Of a stretch of DNA of 64,000 nt, positions 15,825 to 24,228 are shown in pieces; position 1 is the stretch's first letter, and each line of letters begins with the position of its first letter. The notes under the pieces were generated by a model, which was not told the origin of the DNA, made no database searches, and saw only the letters and a program-made list of their open reading frames with translations. A program made the position numbers and the translations under genes. The stretch spans positions 1,984,001 to 2,048,000 of the forward strand of contig NZ_CP082275.1 in the NCBI RefSeq assembly GCF_023746615.1. Reading direction: 5' to 3'. This DNA is from Grimontia kaedaensis. GTDB taxonomy: Bacteria > Pseudomonadota > Gammaproteobacteria > Enterobacterales > Vibrionaceae.

Positions 15825-17600
15825 ATGTATACCCTTCGCCCCTATCAGTCTGACGCTGTTAAAGCAGTCGTCCACTATTTTCGAAACAACACCACCCCAG
15901 CCGTTGCGGTGCTGCCTACTGGTGCAGGAAAAAGTCTGGTTATCGCAGAACTGGCGAAGTTGGCACGTGGTCGTGTTTTGGTACTTGCCCATGTAAAGGA
16001 GCTTGTTGAGCAAAACCACGAAAAGTATGAAGGGTATGGACTGAAAGGTGGGATTTTCTCTGCGGGTCTCGGCAGAAAAGAAAGTGGCGATAAAGTCGTG
16101 TTTGCTTCTGTGCAATCCGTGGTGCGAAATCTCGATGCTTTCAAAGACCAGTTTTCTTTATTGGTTATTGATGAATGCCACCGCGTACCAGATAACGAAG
16201 ACAGCAGTTATCGCAAAGTTATTTCTCACCTTCAAACCGTTAACCCTGGCATCAAGGTATTAGGGCTGACAGCCACCCCCTATCGACTCGGTATGGGTTG
16301 GATTTATCAGTATCACACCGCTGGCCGGGTTCGCAGCGAAAAACCCAGATTCTTCCGTGATTGTATCTTCGAGCTTCCTATCCGATTCTTGTTGGATGAA
16401 GGCTTTTTAACGGAAGCAAAGATACTCGATGCACCTGTCTTGAGCTACGATTTTTCATCACTCAAAGCGTCACCAACCGGATTCTATAAAGAAGCGGATT
16501 TGGACCGCGTGATAGAAAACGCACCAAGGGCAACGCCCCAAATCATTAACCAAGTCCTCGATTATGCCAAAGAGCGACATGGTGTGATGCTCTTTGCCGC
16601 CACAGTAAAACACGCTCAAGAAATTCTCACCCTACTGCCTGAGAACGAATCGGCACTTGTCATCGGTGATACGGCGCAAGATGAACGTGACAACATAATT
16701 CAGCGCTTCAAAAAGCGGGAAATTAAGTATCTGGTCAACGTTTCAGTGCTAACAACCGGCTTTGATGCGCCACATGTCGATCTCATCGCCATCTTGCGTC
16801 CGACAGAATCCGTCAGCCTGTATCAGCAAATTGCAGGACGTGGATTACGGCTCTCTCCCGGTAAGACCGACTGTTTGATTCTGGATTATGCAGGCAATGT
16901 CTACGACCTATACCAACCTGAAATTGGTGATCCCAAGCCGGATAGCGACAGCGAAATCGTGACTGTTCCCTGCCCGGCCTGTGGCTTTAACAACAATTTC
17001 TGGGGCAAGTTGGATAACAACGGTTTTCTGATTGAACACTATGGTCGTCGTTGTCAGGGCTTTTTCGAAGACGATGAGGGCGAAAGGGAAATCTGTGGTT
17101 ACCGTTTCCGTGCCAAGTTCTGCAGCGAATGTGGCGCAGACAATGACATTGCAGCGAGACGCTGTCATCAGTGTGATCACGCATTGGTCGATCCTGACAA
17201 AAAGCTGAGAGATGCCTTAAAGCTCAAAGATGCCATGATCATGGCCTGCGCTGACATGCGATTAACGGCAGGTAAAAACAAATTCGACAAACCACATTTA
17301 AAAGTCACTTATGTCGGGCAGGATGGCGCGGAAATTCATGAAATCTGGCCCCTTTCGACCAAACGCCAAAAGGATGAATTTCTCGCTAAATTTATCAATC
17401 CACATTTGGTTGACCGACACAGGCCTTTTACAGACACAGCGCCTTCTAAAGTCGCGCGTGCAGAACACAGGCTGAGGTTTCCTGACTTTATTGTGGCAAG
17501 AAAGAACGGGCGGTTTTGGGCAATTAGGGATAAAATCTTCGACCTGAATCAGTTTGCCTCGCAGCAAGAAGTCAGGACCATGTTCAAAAGCGTAGCGTGA
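15825..17600 (+). CDS. radD: RadD (YejH) DNA repair superfamily 2 helicase
   Basis: 591 residues (E. coli RadD is 586) with very high resemblance throughout. Helicase motifs are LRPYQ..AV, Walker A LPTGAGKS (about 30-37), ASVQS, DECH (about 117-120), LTATP, VLTTGFDAPHVDLIAILRPT and QQIAGRGLRL. A C-terminal zinc-ribbon region contains CPACGFNN, FCSECGADNDIAARRCHQCD and further Cys. RadD is an ATPase that interacts with SSB and supports RecA-mediated strand exchange and postreplication repair. Stand-alone or co-transcribed with the preceding acetyltransferase. Confidence 0.95.
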   Translation: MYTLRPYQSDAVKAVVHYFRNNTTPAVAVLPTGAGKSLVIAELAKLARGRVLVLAHVKELVEQNHEKYEGYGLKGGIFSAGLGRKESGDKVVFASVQSVVRNLDAFKDQFSLLVIDECHRVPDNEDSSYRKVISHLQTVNPGIKVLGLTATPYRLGMGWIYQYHTAGRVRSEKPRFFRDCIFELPIRFLLDEGFLTEAKILDAPVLSYDFSSLKASPTGFYKEADLDRVIENAPRATPQIINQVLDYAKERHGVMLFAATVKHAQEILTLLPENESALVIGDTAQDERDNIIQRFKKREIKYLVNVSVLTTGFDAPHVDLIAILRPTESVSLYQQIAGRGLRLSPGKTDCLILDYAGNVYDLYQPEIGDPKPDSDSEIVTVPCPACGFNNNFWGKLDNNGFLIEHYGRRCQGFFEDDEGEREICGYRFRAKFCSECGADNDIAARRCHQCDHALVDPDKKLRDALKLKDAMIMACADMRLTAGKNKFDKPHLKVTYVGQDGAEIHEIWPLSTKRQKDEFLAKFINPHLVDRHRPFTDTAPSKVARAEHRLRFPDFIVARKNGRFWAIRDKIFDLNQFASQQEVRTMFKSVA

Positions 17601-17740
17601 GTGGGAAATTCACCCAACCCACCTCGAACTTGGTGATAAAGAATACAATGCGTGTAGTTATCAAGCTAACAGGCATTAAATCACTGGTAACGCTTGTTAT
17701 TACCCAGTCTCAATGTTAGTATCCGCGCTCGATTTACTTG

Positions 17741-17769
17741 GTACTTAGTTTGGTCGCAAATCTAGGTAC
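17741..17769 (+). promoter_or_regulatory. Leader hairpin upstream of rplY, possible L25 autoregulatory element
   Basis: GTAC-TAG-TTTG pairs with CAAA-CTA-GTAC around a GTCG loop, with small asymmetric internal loops, ending 33 bases before the rplY start. L25 binds 5S rRNA at an irregular helix (loop E), and rplY leaders in enterobacteria are reported to mimic it, so an autoregulatory role is plausible but not shown by the sequence alone. Confidence 0.4.
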
Positions 17770-17802
17770 TTATTTCCAACTCTCTATTTAAGAGTATTTA
17801 TT

Positions 17803-18081
17803 ATGAAATTCGAAGCAGTAGTACGTACTGAGCAGGGTAAAGGTGCGAGCCGCCGCCTGCGTCACGCTGATCAATTCCCAGCAGTAGTTTACGGTGGCGA
17901 AGCAGCTCCTGTATCAATCGCTCTGGACCACAAAAAAGTGATCACTCAAATGGACAAGCCTGAGTTCTACGAAGCGATTACTCTGGTTATCGACGGTACT
18001 GAAGTTAACGTTAAGCCTCAGGACATCCAACGTCACCCATTCAAGCCAAAAGTTATGCACATGGATTTCATCCGCGTTTAA
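17803..18081 (+). CDS. rplY: 50S ribosomal protein L25
   Basis: 92 residues, the short single-domain L25 typical of gammaproteobacteria (E. coli 94). Characteristic are EQGKGASRRLRHADQFPAVVYGG at the N-terminus and QDIQRHPFKPKVMHMDFIRV at the C-terminus. It binds 5S rRNA in the central protuberance of the large subunit. Monocistronic, with a leader hairpin and a strong terminator. Confidence 0.97.
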   Translation: MKFEAVVRTEQGKGASRRLRHADQFPAVVYGGEAAPVSIALDHKKVITQMDKPEFYEAITLVIDGTEVNVKPQDIQRHPFKPKVMHMDFIRV

Positions 18082-18100
18082 TTGCTTTGAGCTTGAATTG

Positions 18101-18127
18101 AAAAAGCGCCTTTCGGGGCGCTTTTTT
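18101..18127 (+). terminator. Terminator of rplY
   Basis: Stem AGCGCC/GGCGCT with A-run before and six T after, 20 bases past the rplY stop. The A/T symmetry means it may also serve the convergent DUF1289 gene. Confidence 0.9.
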
Positions 18128-18152
18128 GTGTCTGGAATTTGTGATCGGCGAA

Positions 18153-18419
18153 TTAGTCGTCTTCCTCACCAAACAAAGACTGTTGTGGACTGGTTTCTTC
18201 TATCTGCCCTTCTGTGTCCTTCGCCAACTTAGCCCGCATCACGCGCACGTAACGCTGCTTACAAAGTCGAATAACATTGCGTCTTTGCTCACCGGTAAAG
18301 TCATTCCAGTGAAAGCGCTCTTCCCTGCTACGAAAGCAACCTTTGCAGTAGCCTTTGTTATTCACCTGACACACACCAATGCAAGGGCTGGGCACGGTAA
18401 AGAAATCGAGTTGTTCCAT
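18153..18419 (-). CDS. DUF1289 family small Cys-rich protein
   Basis: 88 residues from the ATG at 18419, which follows a strong GGAGGG; an in-frame start at 18521 would add 34 unconserved residues. The family motif is clear: PSPCIGVCQVNNKGYCKGCFRSREERFHW, four Cys probably binding zinc or an iron-sulfur cluster. A basic helix and an acidic tail (SLFGEEDD) follow. The family includes E. coli YdhL and has no established function. Confidence 0.85.
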   Translation of the reverse strand: MEQLDFFTVPSPCIGVCQVNNKGYCKGCFRSREERFHWNDFTGEQRRNVIRLCKQRYVRVMRAKLAKDTEGQIEETSPQQSLFGEEDD

Positions 18420-18599
18420 ACACCCTCCGATGTCGTTTGTGTCTGTGTTTTCATTCAAGCGAGTTTTCAGTCGAAAAGCAAATTTCCTTCTGTAACACGT
18501 TGATATTAACTTTAAGTCCAATTATTTCCGCTTAGGTGATTTCTACTAGTGAAATATAACTCCATTACGTTTAGTGGTCTAACTTTGTCAATCTGACCA

Positions 18600-18830
18600 C
18601 ATAAACTTTTGGGTTATCGCTTTTTTGCAGTACAGAGCTCCAACCATGAAAGCATATACCCAAACAGCCTGAAGATACTCACATTCAGAGGTCATCAATG
18701 CGTTCAATTCGAGGCAAATTTCGCGAGGAATAGTCATTCTATTTCCGTGGAATTTAACGAAGAAGTGGGCGCATTGAGGCCCTCCCTTCGGGCGAGTTGA
18801 CTGACGTGGGAACATGAAGGTCAGGAAGTA
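18600..18830. repeat. Probable dispersed intergenic repeat (MITE/REP-like remnant)
   Basis: No coding sequence is convincing on either strand here. The stretch contains an imperfect hairpin (GGAATAG...CTATTTCC near 18729-18752) and a second GC-rich inverted element (GAGGCCCTCCCTTCGGGCGAG). The phrases resemble intergenic repeats commonly seen near mobile elements in Vibrio and Shewanella. That resemblance is from memory and needs a search. Confidence 0.35.
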
Positions 18831-19022
18831 ATGGCTAAAGTTGGCGATAATCTACCAGCCTGCTTTGGCACCGATAATGAAAGTTTTTCTCGCGATTTTT
18901 GATTGTGGTGATGTCTATAAAGTGTGTACGCCAAACCGAGGCGCTGTCTGCTTTGACCCGGTTCTTGACTCTCGCACTTAAGTTTCAAGCGTCTATTTCT
19001 TCTAGTTCGAAGCATTTTGAAG

Positions 19023-19055
19023 ACAAAGAGCCGGGCAATAAATGCCCGGCTCTTT
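19023..19055. terminator. Strong hairpin downstream of polB
   Basis: A long perfect stem (ACAAAGAGCCGGGC and its complement) with a 7-base loop. The T-run is better on the plus strand (TTTGTTTTTC), yet the only neighbouring gene is polB on the minus strand, ending 28 bases away, so it may serve polB or be bidirectional. Confidence 0.7.
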
Positions 19056-19082
19056 GTTTTTCTTCAACGAATAAAGCCGAAT

Positions 19083-21440
19083 TTAGAACAACCCTAACTG
19101 CGGCATCGCCAAATCATCAAAGTTCTTCCCAATAAAAGGCAATATACCGTCGGCAATAGGCTTCAGTTGTTTATCGACATAATGTTGATAGTCATACGGA
19201 CTATCCAATGCTTCTAATGGCTCAGCGCCGTTAACGGTAATCACATACTCAATCCAACCGCCGTGCTGATACTGAAGATTACGCCCTAGCTTCTTGTTCA
19301 CTTCATCGGCTTTACGTGCCGCTTTCACATGCGGTGGCACATTCTTCTCATAATCAGAAAGCTTACGGCGTAGTCGTTTACGATAGATAAGTTGCAAATC
19401 ATTGTTACCGCGTAACGTATCTTCAACCGTATTACGCACGTATTCTTCCACCTCTTCTCCGTCAAAAACCTTCTGATACAAGGTTTGTTGGAATTCTTGC
19501 GCCAATGGAGTCCAGTCCGTCCGAACCGTTTCCAACCCTTTATAAACAATACTTCGCTCGCCATCTTTATTGACCAAACCCGCATAGCGCTTTTTGCTGC
19601 CGGTATCCTGTCCGCGAATCGTGGGCATCAGGAATTTTTGGTAGTGCGTTTCGTATTCAATCTCAAGCGCGGAGGTAATTTCATAGTTTTCGGTTAAGTG
19701 GTTAACCCACCACGCGTTGATATGTTCCACCAGCGCTTGACCTACCTCATCCGCTTCTTCGTTTGAATAGAGCCTTCCTAGCGAAACAAAGGTTGAGTCA
19801 GTATCGCCATAGATGACTTCATACCCTTTTGCTTCAATCAGCTCACGGGTGGTCTTCATAATTTCATGACCACGCATGGTGATTGACGAGGCCAATCGAT
19901 GATCAAAGAAGCGGCAGCCCGATGAACCCAACACACCGTAAAAGGAGTTCATGATGATCTTAATCGCCTGCGAGAACGCCTTTTCGCCTTTCAGCTTGGC
20001 TTCGTCACGGGCTTTCCAAAGGTTTTCGATCAATGACGGCAGGAAATGTTTTTCGCGGTGAAAAACACCACCGCGGAAACCTGGCACACTGGTTTCCTCG
20101 GCTTGAAGCCCTTCAATCAAACCCAGTGGGTCAATGAGGAAGGTACGGATTATCGAGGGATACAGGGATTTAAAATCCAATACCAGCACCGAGTCATACA
20201 AGCCAGGCTTACTGTCCATCACATAACCGCCGGGGCTGGCAATCCAGTTTTCGCTAGCCAGCGTTGGCGCGATATAGCCAGCACGATGCAACCTTGGCAT
20301 ATAAAGATTAGTGAAAGCCGCCACTGAACCACCAATACGGTCCAGTTCAATCCCCGTTAAACGACTGCGCTGGATAAGAAATTCCAGTAAGTGGGTTTGT
20401 TCAAAAATGCGGTTAACCAGCACACAGTCCTGCAGGTTGTATTTGGCAAGAGCAGGTTTGTCGTCACGGAACATCCGGTTGATGGAGTCCATACGATCAT
20501 AGGGATTATCAATCGCTTTACCTTCGCCGAACATTTCACGGGATACCGATTCAAGCGACCATGAACGAAAGCTGTATGTCGCCGTTTTCAGCGCATCAAT
20601 CCCATCAATCACCACGCGCCCCGGCAAGGTGATAAACCCTTGTCGGCTGTTTGAAGAGTCGCGCCAATGTGCTTTTTCGCCACCGCGCCCTAATCGCAAA
20701 TCCAGCTTGTGGAATGCAGCGCGTTTGACCAGAAGTCTGAAGTCAAAATCAATCACACTCCATCCCACGACCACATCAGGATCAAACGTTATGAACCAAT
20801 CATTGAGCGCTTTCAGTAAGTCATATTCTGATGCTACCCATTGAATCCAAGGGTACTCATCAGCATTGGCTGGCTTATCGCCAATCATGATGACGCGGCT
20901 GTCACGTTCGCTATCTAGGCCTATGGAGTAAAGGACGCCCTTTTCTGAGCATTCGATATCGAGAGACACGCGGGAAAGTGAAGTGGAATAGTCGGACGAT
21001 TTCGCTTTGGCTTCACGATATTCCGTAAAGCCTCTGCGTTGGGTCGCCTTACCAGCGAAGGTTAATCCACCACAGATAAACCTTTCCATCAGATAGCGGT
21101 CAGGCAAACGAACATCAGATTCGAGGGTATCAATTTCTTCCATCTGAAGAAGACGGCTTGCACGATTGGCAGCGTTGATCGTATTGAAGTAAAAACCAGA
21201 TACCGTCTGCAGAGTAAAATCTCTCAGAGGCAGTTCTCGGCAAGTGAAGGCGATACCTGCGGTATTGAGTATTGTCTGAGCCTGATTCACATGAACAGAC
21301 GCCACAAAAAACACTGGCTTTTCGCCCGTGACAATCAATTTCGCGGGTCCATTGTCAGTCTGAGCCCAGAATGTCAGCTCAGTCTGTTCGCCGATATCAC
21401 GACTGTGCCGACTGATTAAAAAACCGTCTTGATACTGCAA
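19083..21440 (-). CDS. polB: DNA polymerase II (family B)
   Basis: 785 residues (E. coli Pol II is 783). An N-terminal 3'-5' exonuclease domain carries the ExoI motif SLDIECSEKG near residue 160. Polymerase motifs are DFKSLYPSIIRTF near 420 (motif A), KIIMNSFYGVLG (motif B) and YGDTDS near 543 (motif C). The last residues, QLGLF, form the beta-clamp binding peptide. Pol II performs error-prone or replication-restart synthesis after DNA damage. The start is a TTG preceded by TGAGG; no ATG is better placed. A LexA box at 21505-21524 puts it in the SOS regulon, as in E. coli (dinA). Confidence 0.96.
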   Translation of the reverse strand: MQYQDGFLISRHSRDIGEQTELTFWAQTDNGPAKLIVTGEKPVFFVASVHVNQAQTILNTAGIAFTCRELPLRDFTLQTVSGFYFNTINAANRASRLLQMEEIDTLESDVRLPDRYLMERFICGGLTFAGKATQRRGFTEYREAKAKSSDYSTSLSRVSLDIECSEKGVLYSIGLDSERDSRVIMIGDKPANADEYPWIQWVASEYDLLKALNDWFITFDPDVVVGWSVIDFDFRLLVKRAAFHKLDLRLGRGGEKAHWRDSSNSRQGFITLPGRVVIDGIDALKTATYSFRSWSLESVSREMFGEGKAIDNPYDRMDSINRMFRDDKPALAKYNLQDCVLVNRIFEQTHLLEFLIQRSRLTGIELDRIGGSVAAFTNLYMPRLHRAGYIAPTLASENWIASPGGYVMDSKPGLYDSVLVLDFKSLYPSIIRTFLIDPLGLIEGLQAEETSVPGFRGGVFHREKHFLPSLIENLWKARDEAKLKGEKAFSQAIKIIMNSFYGVLGSSGCRFFDHRLASSITMRGHEIMKTTRELIEAKGYEVIYGDTDSTFVSLGRLYSNEEADEVGQALVEHINAWWVNHLTENYEITSALEIEYETHYQKFLMPTIRGQDTGSKKRYAGLVNKDGERSIVYKGLETVRTDWTPLAQEFQQTLYQKVFDGEEVEEYVRNTVEDTLRGNNDLQLIYRKRLRRKLSDYEKNVPPHVKAARKADEVNKKLGRNLQYQHGGWIEYVITVNGAEPLEALDSPYDYQHYVDKQLKPIADGILPFIGKNFDDLAMPQLGLF

Positions 21441-21504
21441 GTTAGCCTCAGAAATAACAATCTCACGTGCAGTATACCCCAGCTTGTTGTGTATGTTTGA
21501 TTTT

Positions 21505-21524
21505 ATCTGTATGTACGAACAGTA
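21505..21524 (-). promoter_or_regulatory. LexA (SOS) box of polB
   Basis: The plus strand reads ATCTGTATGTACGAACAGTA, which fits the LexA consensus CTGT-N8-ACAG with AT-rich flanks. It lies 65-84 bases upstream of the polB start codon, the expected position for repression of this SOS gene. A TATACT hexamer stands between box and gene. Confidence 0.8.
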
Positions 21525-21540
21525 CTATAGCCATGAGTAC

Positions 21541-21767
21541 ATGATGAAGCCCTTCAACCTGCGAGAGTTCATCGCCCGGGTGAATGCGCTGCCTCAGGCT
21601 AACTCCAAAGAAGTGATTATCTCTGTGGATGGTAGTCCAGATGCAAAAACCGCTTTTCTTCAGCACCGACCAACTGGATTGGTTCTTCAATTCAATCACC
21701 GGAAACCATGAGTCGTGAGGCCTTTCGTATAGCTGAAAAGTGGATCAAAAAAGGAAAAATCTAAGAA
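21541..21767 (+). pseudogene. Debris of an OmpR-type response regulator and a second gene end
   Basis: The reading MMKPFNLREFIARVNAL, preceded by EY, is the end of the receiver domain of OmpR/PhoB-type response regulators (Lys-Pro-Phe plus the following helix). It is fused to unrelated residues and stops at 21711. In another frame, from about 21666 to 21767, a second coherent segment ends in MSREAFRIAEKWIKKGKI and a stop. Neither has a complete gene; both look like leftovers of deleted genes between polB and the MITE. Confidence 0.45.
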
Positions 21768-21849
21768 GTAAAAGTGCTTATTCCCACTCGATTGATGACG
21801 TCGGAAAATACATCCACTTTCAAGGAGTGGTAACCAAGGTCCGTTAACC

Positions 21850-22119
21850 CTAGGGGCTGTTGACCTTTGGTGATGATTTTTGCAGCAGTTTGTGGGGATT
21901 TTATGCAAGGCAGAGGCTTCGATGTGTAGCTAGCCTACATGAGAAGCCGATAACGCTGCAGAAATTTCCCACAAACGCTGCCCGAAGGGTTCTGCTCTAA
22001 GCGTTTTATGCTTTGTTGAGGTGTATTTGCTTAGAATCACTAGGCGGTACACACCTCGCCGCGCCTAAAACGCTTATAGCCAGAACAAAATTTAACCACC
22101 AAAGGTCAACAGCCCCTAG
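21850..22119. mobile_element. 270-bp MITE with perfect 23-bp terminal inverted repeats
   Basis: The ends at 21850-21872 and 22097-22119 are exact inverse copies over 23 bases (reading CTAGGGGCTGTTGACCTTTG inward). If the outer CTAG is counted as a target duplication, the inverted repeat starts GGGCTGTT, as expected for IS5-type insertion; if only TA is duplicated it would fit IS630/Tc1-like elements. Inside lies a second inverted pair (TAAGCGTTTTA near 22000 and TAAAACGCTTA near 22063). No transposase is encoded, so it is a non-autonomous element moved in trans. Confidence 0.85.
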
Positions 22120-23027
22120 TCCCTTGCCAATGACGATTGCTTATTCTCTTTGCCCAAAAAGGTCACGGTTATACCGAACAGAATGACCGCTGCAGAGATG
22201 ACCATTCTCAATGTCAGCGTTTCATCCAGTAACATATAGCCAGCAAGCGCTGCAATGATTGGCACAGATAACTGCATCACCCCAGCTTGAGTCGCTTTAA
22301 ATTGTTGGACGACGCCATACCAAATCGCATAACCAATCGCTGACGCCCCTGCACCAGATAAGACCGCCAGCCAAATACCCTCCGAAGACACAGTGTTCAT
22401 TGGGATGTTGAGCAAGAAGAATGGCACGACGAAGAAAATGCTCAAACGGAAGTTAATACAGTTAGCTGGAAGCTGCGGCACTTTCATTTCCTTCCCAAGT
22501 ACACTGTAAATGCCCCACGCTACGCCAGAAATCGCCATCAAGCCCGCGCCCCAAGCATCAGGCGCATTCATTCCCGGAGAGACCATGTAACCAAGGCCCG
22601 CAACAGCGATTAATGCCCCAATATACTCCAATCCACTCGCTCCACCTTCTTTGTGGTGGCTATATGCGAACATGGTTAGCTGAACGAAAGCGAACAGGAT
22701 AAGCGCACCAATACCGGTTTCCAGATACATGTAAGCAAAGGAGAAAGTCGCCGCATAGAGAAACAACATGGCAGCTGCGAGCCAGTGTTCCATCGGTTGC
22801 TGAACCAAAGCACATTTTGGTGAATCACTGTCTTTAGCGTGAAAAATATATGAGAGGATATAGAGCACTAGCGCACCTGATACCAATCGAATCGACGTAA
22901 AAGACGCCGGATCTATATCGCTTTCTGCTAAAGCCATTCGGCACAATACCGAATTGGCGGCAAAGAAGGTCATCGCGACCAAAGCCATCGTCAGGTTTTT
23001 CAGCGTTAACTTTGTCATGTGAACCAT
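22116..23027 (-). CDS. EamA/DMT-family inner-membrane transporter
   Basis: 303 residues from the ATG at 23027 (AAGGA at proper distance; GTG at 23033 and ATG at 23018 are alternatives). About ten hydrophobic segments form two EamA repeats, starting with LTMALVAMTFFAANSVLCRMAL and AWGIYSVLGKE. Members of the drug/metabolite transporter superfamily export amino acids or other metabolites; the substrate is unknown. The stop codon TAG lies inside the CTAG at the MITE boundary, so the C-terminus (NKQSSLARD) may have been set or trimmed by that insertion. Confidence 0.85.
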   Translation of the reverse strand: MVHMTKLTLKNLTMALVAMTFFAANSVLCRMALAESDIDPASFTSIRLVSGALVLYILSYIFHAKDSDSPKCALVQQPMEHWLAAAMLFLYAATFSFAYMYLETGIGALILFAFVQLTMFAYSHHKEGGASGLEYIGALIAVAGLGYMVSPGMNAPDAWGAGLMAISGVAWGIYSVLGKEMKVPQLPANCINFRLSIFFVVPFFLLNIPMNTVSSEGIWLAVLSGAGASAIGYAIWYGVVQQFKATQAGVMQLSVPIIAALAGYMLLDETLTLRMVISAAVILFGITVTFLGKENKQSSLARD

Positions 23028-23241
23028 CTTCACCGTCCTTATTTCATCACTTGCTAAATCTGACCGCCTTAGCCTGCTTCCACTTTCACAACTTTGAGAA
23101 AAACCGGATATTTAGGTAAATGCCCCTGAACTTTTTCAAATTACCTTAACTGATTGATATTTACTCAAGCATACGGCGAAGTTTGGTAAAACGCTCTGAA
23201 AGCGGTAAAATACCGCTCCTGTTTTTTCAGTGGTGAAGTGA

Positions 23242-23931
23242 ATGTCTGAAGCGAAACGCAAAGCCCTCAAGAAAATTGCTAAGTGTCTGGAACTGAGCAA
23301 TTCCTCCAACATCAATGAAGCAGCGCAAGCCATCAAAATGGCGCAGCGCTTGATGAAGAAATATGGGCTTGATCAAGACGACATCGACTTTATCAGTATG
23401 GGAAAAACCACGTCAGAAACCTTGCTGCCAACTTCCATCAGTGACGCGATCCTAAAAATTATCCGTGGCATCAATACGCGCTTTGGCGTGGAATGCGTGC
23501 TGACCAATTACAAAGGTTTAAAGAAAGCTGAGTTCATCGGAGATGCAGATCGTGCCATTTTTGCTGCTTTTGCATTCGATATCGTTTACCGAGAAATGAA
23601 TGAGCACATTGGTCAGTTCAGAAACAGCTTCCAGGGTTCAGGCACGTCACAGGTTGAGCTTAACCGTCGTGTTCAATCTTTCACCATGGGGTGGCTTGAA
23701 GGTGCACTCGCAAAACTGCCCAATATTGCTCCTGACGATGATGCTGACAAAAAAATCAAAGACTATATCGATAAGCAGTTTGAAAACATCGATAGGGAAA
23801 CTTTTAAGCAGCAGCTAAAAGAAGCGATGAAAAACATCACTGACGATTACGAGAAAGGCATGCGGAAAGGGAAACAGGTTTCCGTCAGTCGACCAGTTTC
23901 TGGAGCACAAGAAGTTAAGCGCCTAAGTTAG
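23242..23931 (+). CDS. DUF2786 domain protein
   Basis: 229 residues. The N-terminal 40 residues (RKALKKIAKCLELSNSSNINEAAQAIKMAQRLMKKYGLD) form the DUF2786 helix pair. The rest resembles the partner domain often found after it (GINTRFGVECVLTNYKG, FAFDIVYREMNEH, SFTMGWLEGAL). Such proteins occur in phages and bacterial chromosomes and have no proven function; nucleic-acid interaction is often assumed. The C-terminal tail is very basic. A terminator overlaps the stop codon. Confidence 0.8.
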   Translation: MSEAKRKALKKIAKCLELSNSSNINEAAQAIKMAQRLMKKYGLDQDDIDFISMGKTTSETLLPTSISDAILKIIRGINTRFGVECVLTNYKGLKKAEFIGDADRAIFAAFAFDIVYREMNEHIGQFRNSFQGSGTSQVELNRRVQSFTMGWLEGALAKLPNIAPDDDADKKIKDYIDKQFENIDRETFKQQLKEAMKNITDDYEKGMRKGKQVSVSRPVSGAQEVKRLS

Positions 23932-23942
23932 GCGCTTTTTTA
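23917..23942 (+). terminator. Terminator overlapping the DUF2786 gene end
   Basis: Stem AGCGCCTAA/TTAGGCGCT with minimal loop, then six T. The TAG stop codon is part of the right arm. Confidence 0.85.
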
Positions 23943-24228
23943 CAATTGAGACTCGACCCAAATAGAGTAATTGATAATATTGTAACTTACTGACTTCACA
24001 AAGACTCACCGAAAAATCACCTCTTTTTGAACACTGTTGTATTAAAAAAGCCTGAATTTGGCGTGTCGCTATTGTGTTGCAGAGTGTCAAGCCCTAGCCT
24101 AGCTTATTAAATCATCACGCAGTTGGTGGTTGAAAAGATTTGCAAAAGCAAACTCAAGGATGGTGACTCAGAGAGAGATACCATAGTCTACCTTCCAAAC
24201 CCTCTCTAGAAGGAATGGAGAAAGCAAA

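Noticed and set aside
18588..18815. 75-residue minus-strand and 63-residue plus-strand readings
   Set aside because: Neither has a ribosome site or recognisable protein; the block looks like a non-coding repeat.
23932..24228. Small RNA gene upstream of the OmpA-like gene
   Set aside because: Some inverted bases are present, but no promoter-terminator pair or known sRNA sequence could be supported.
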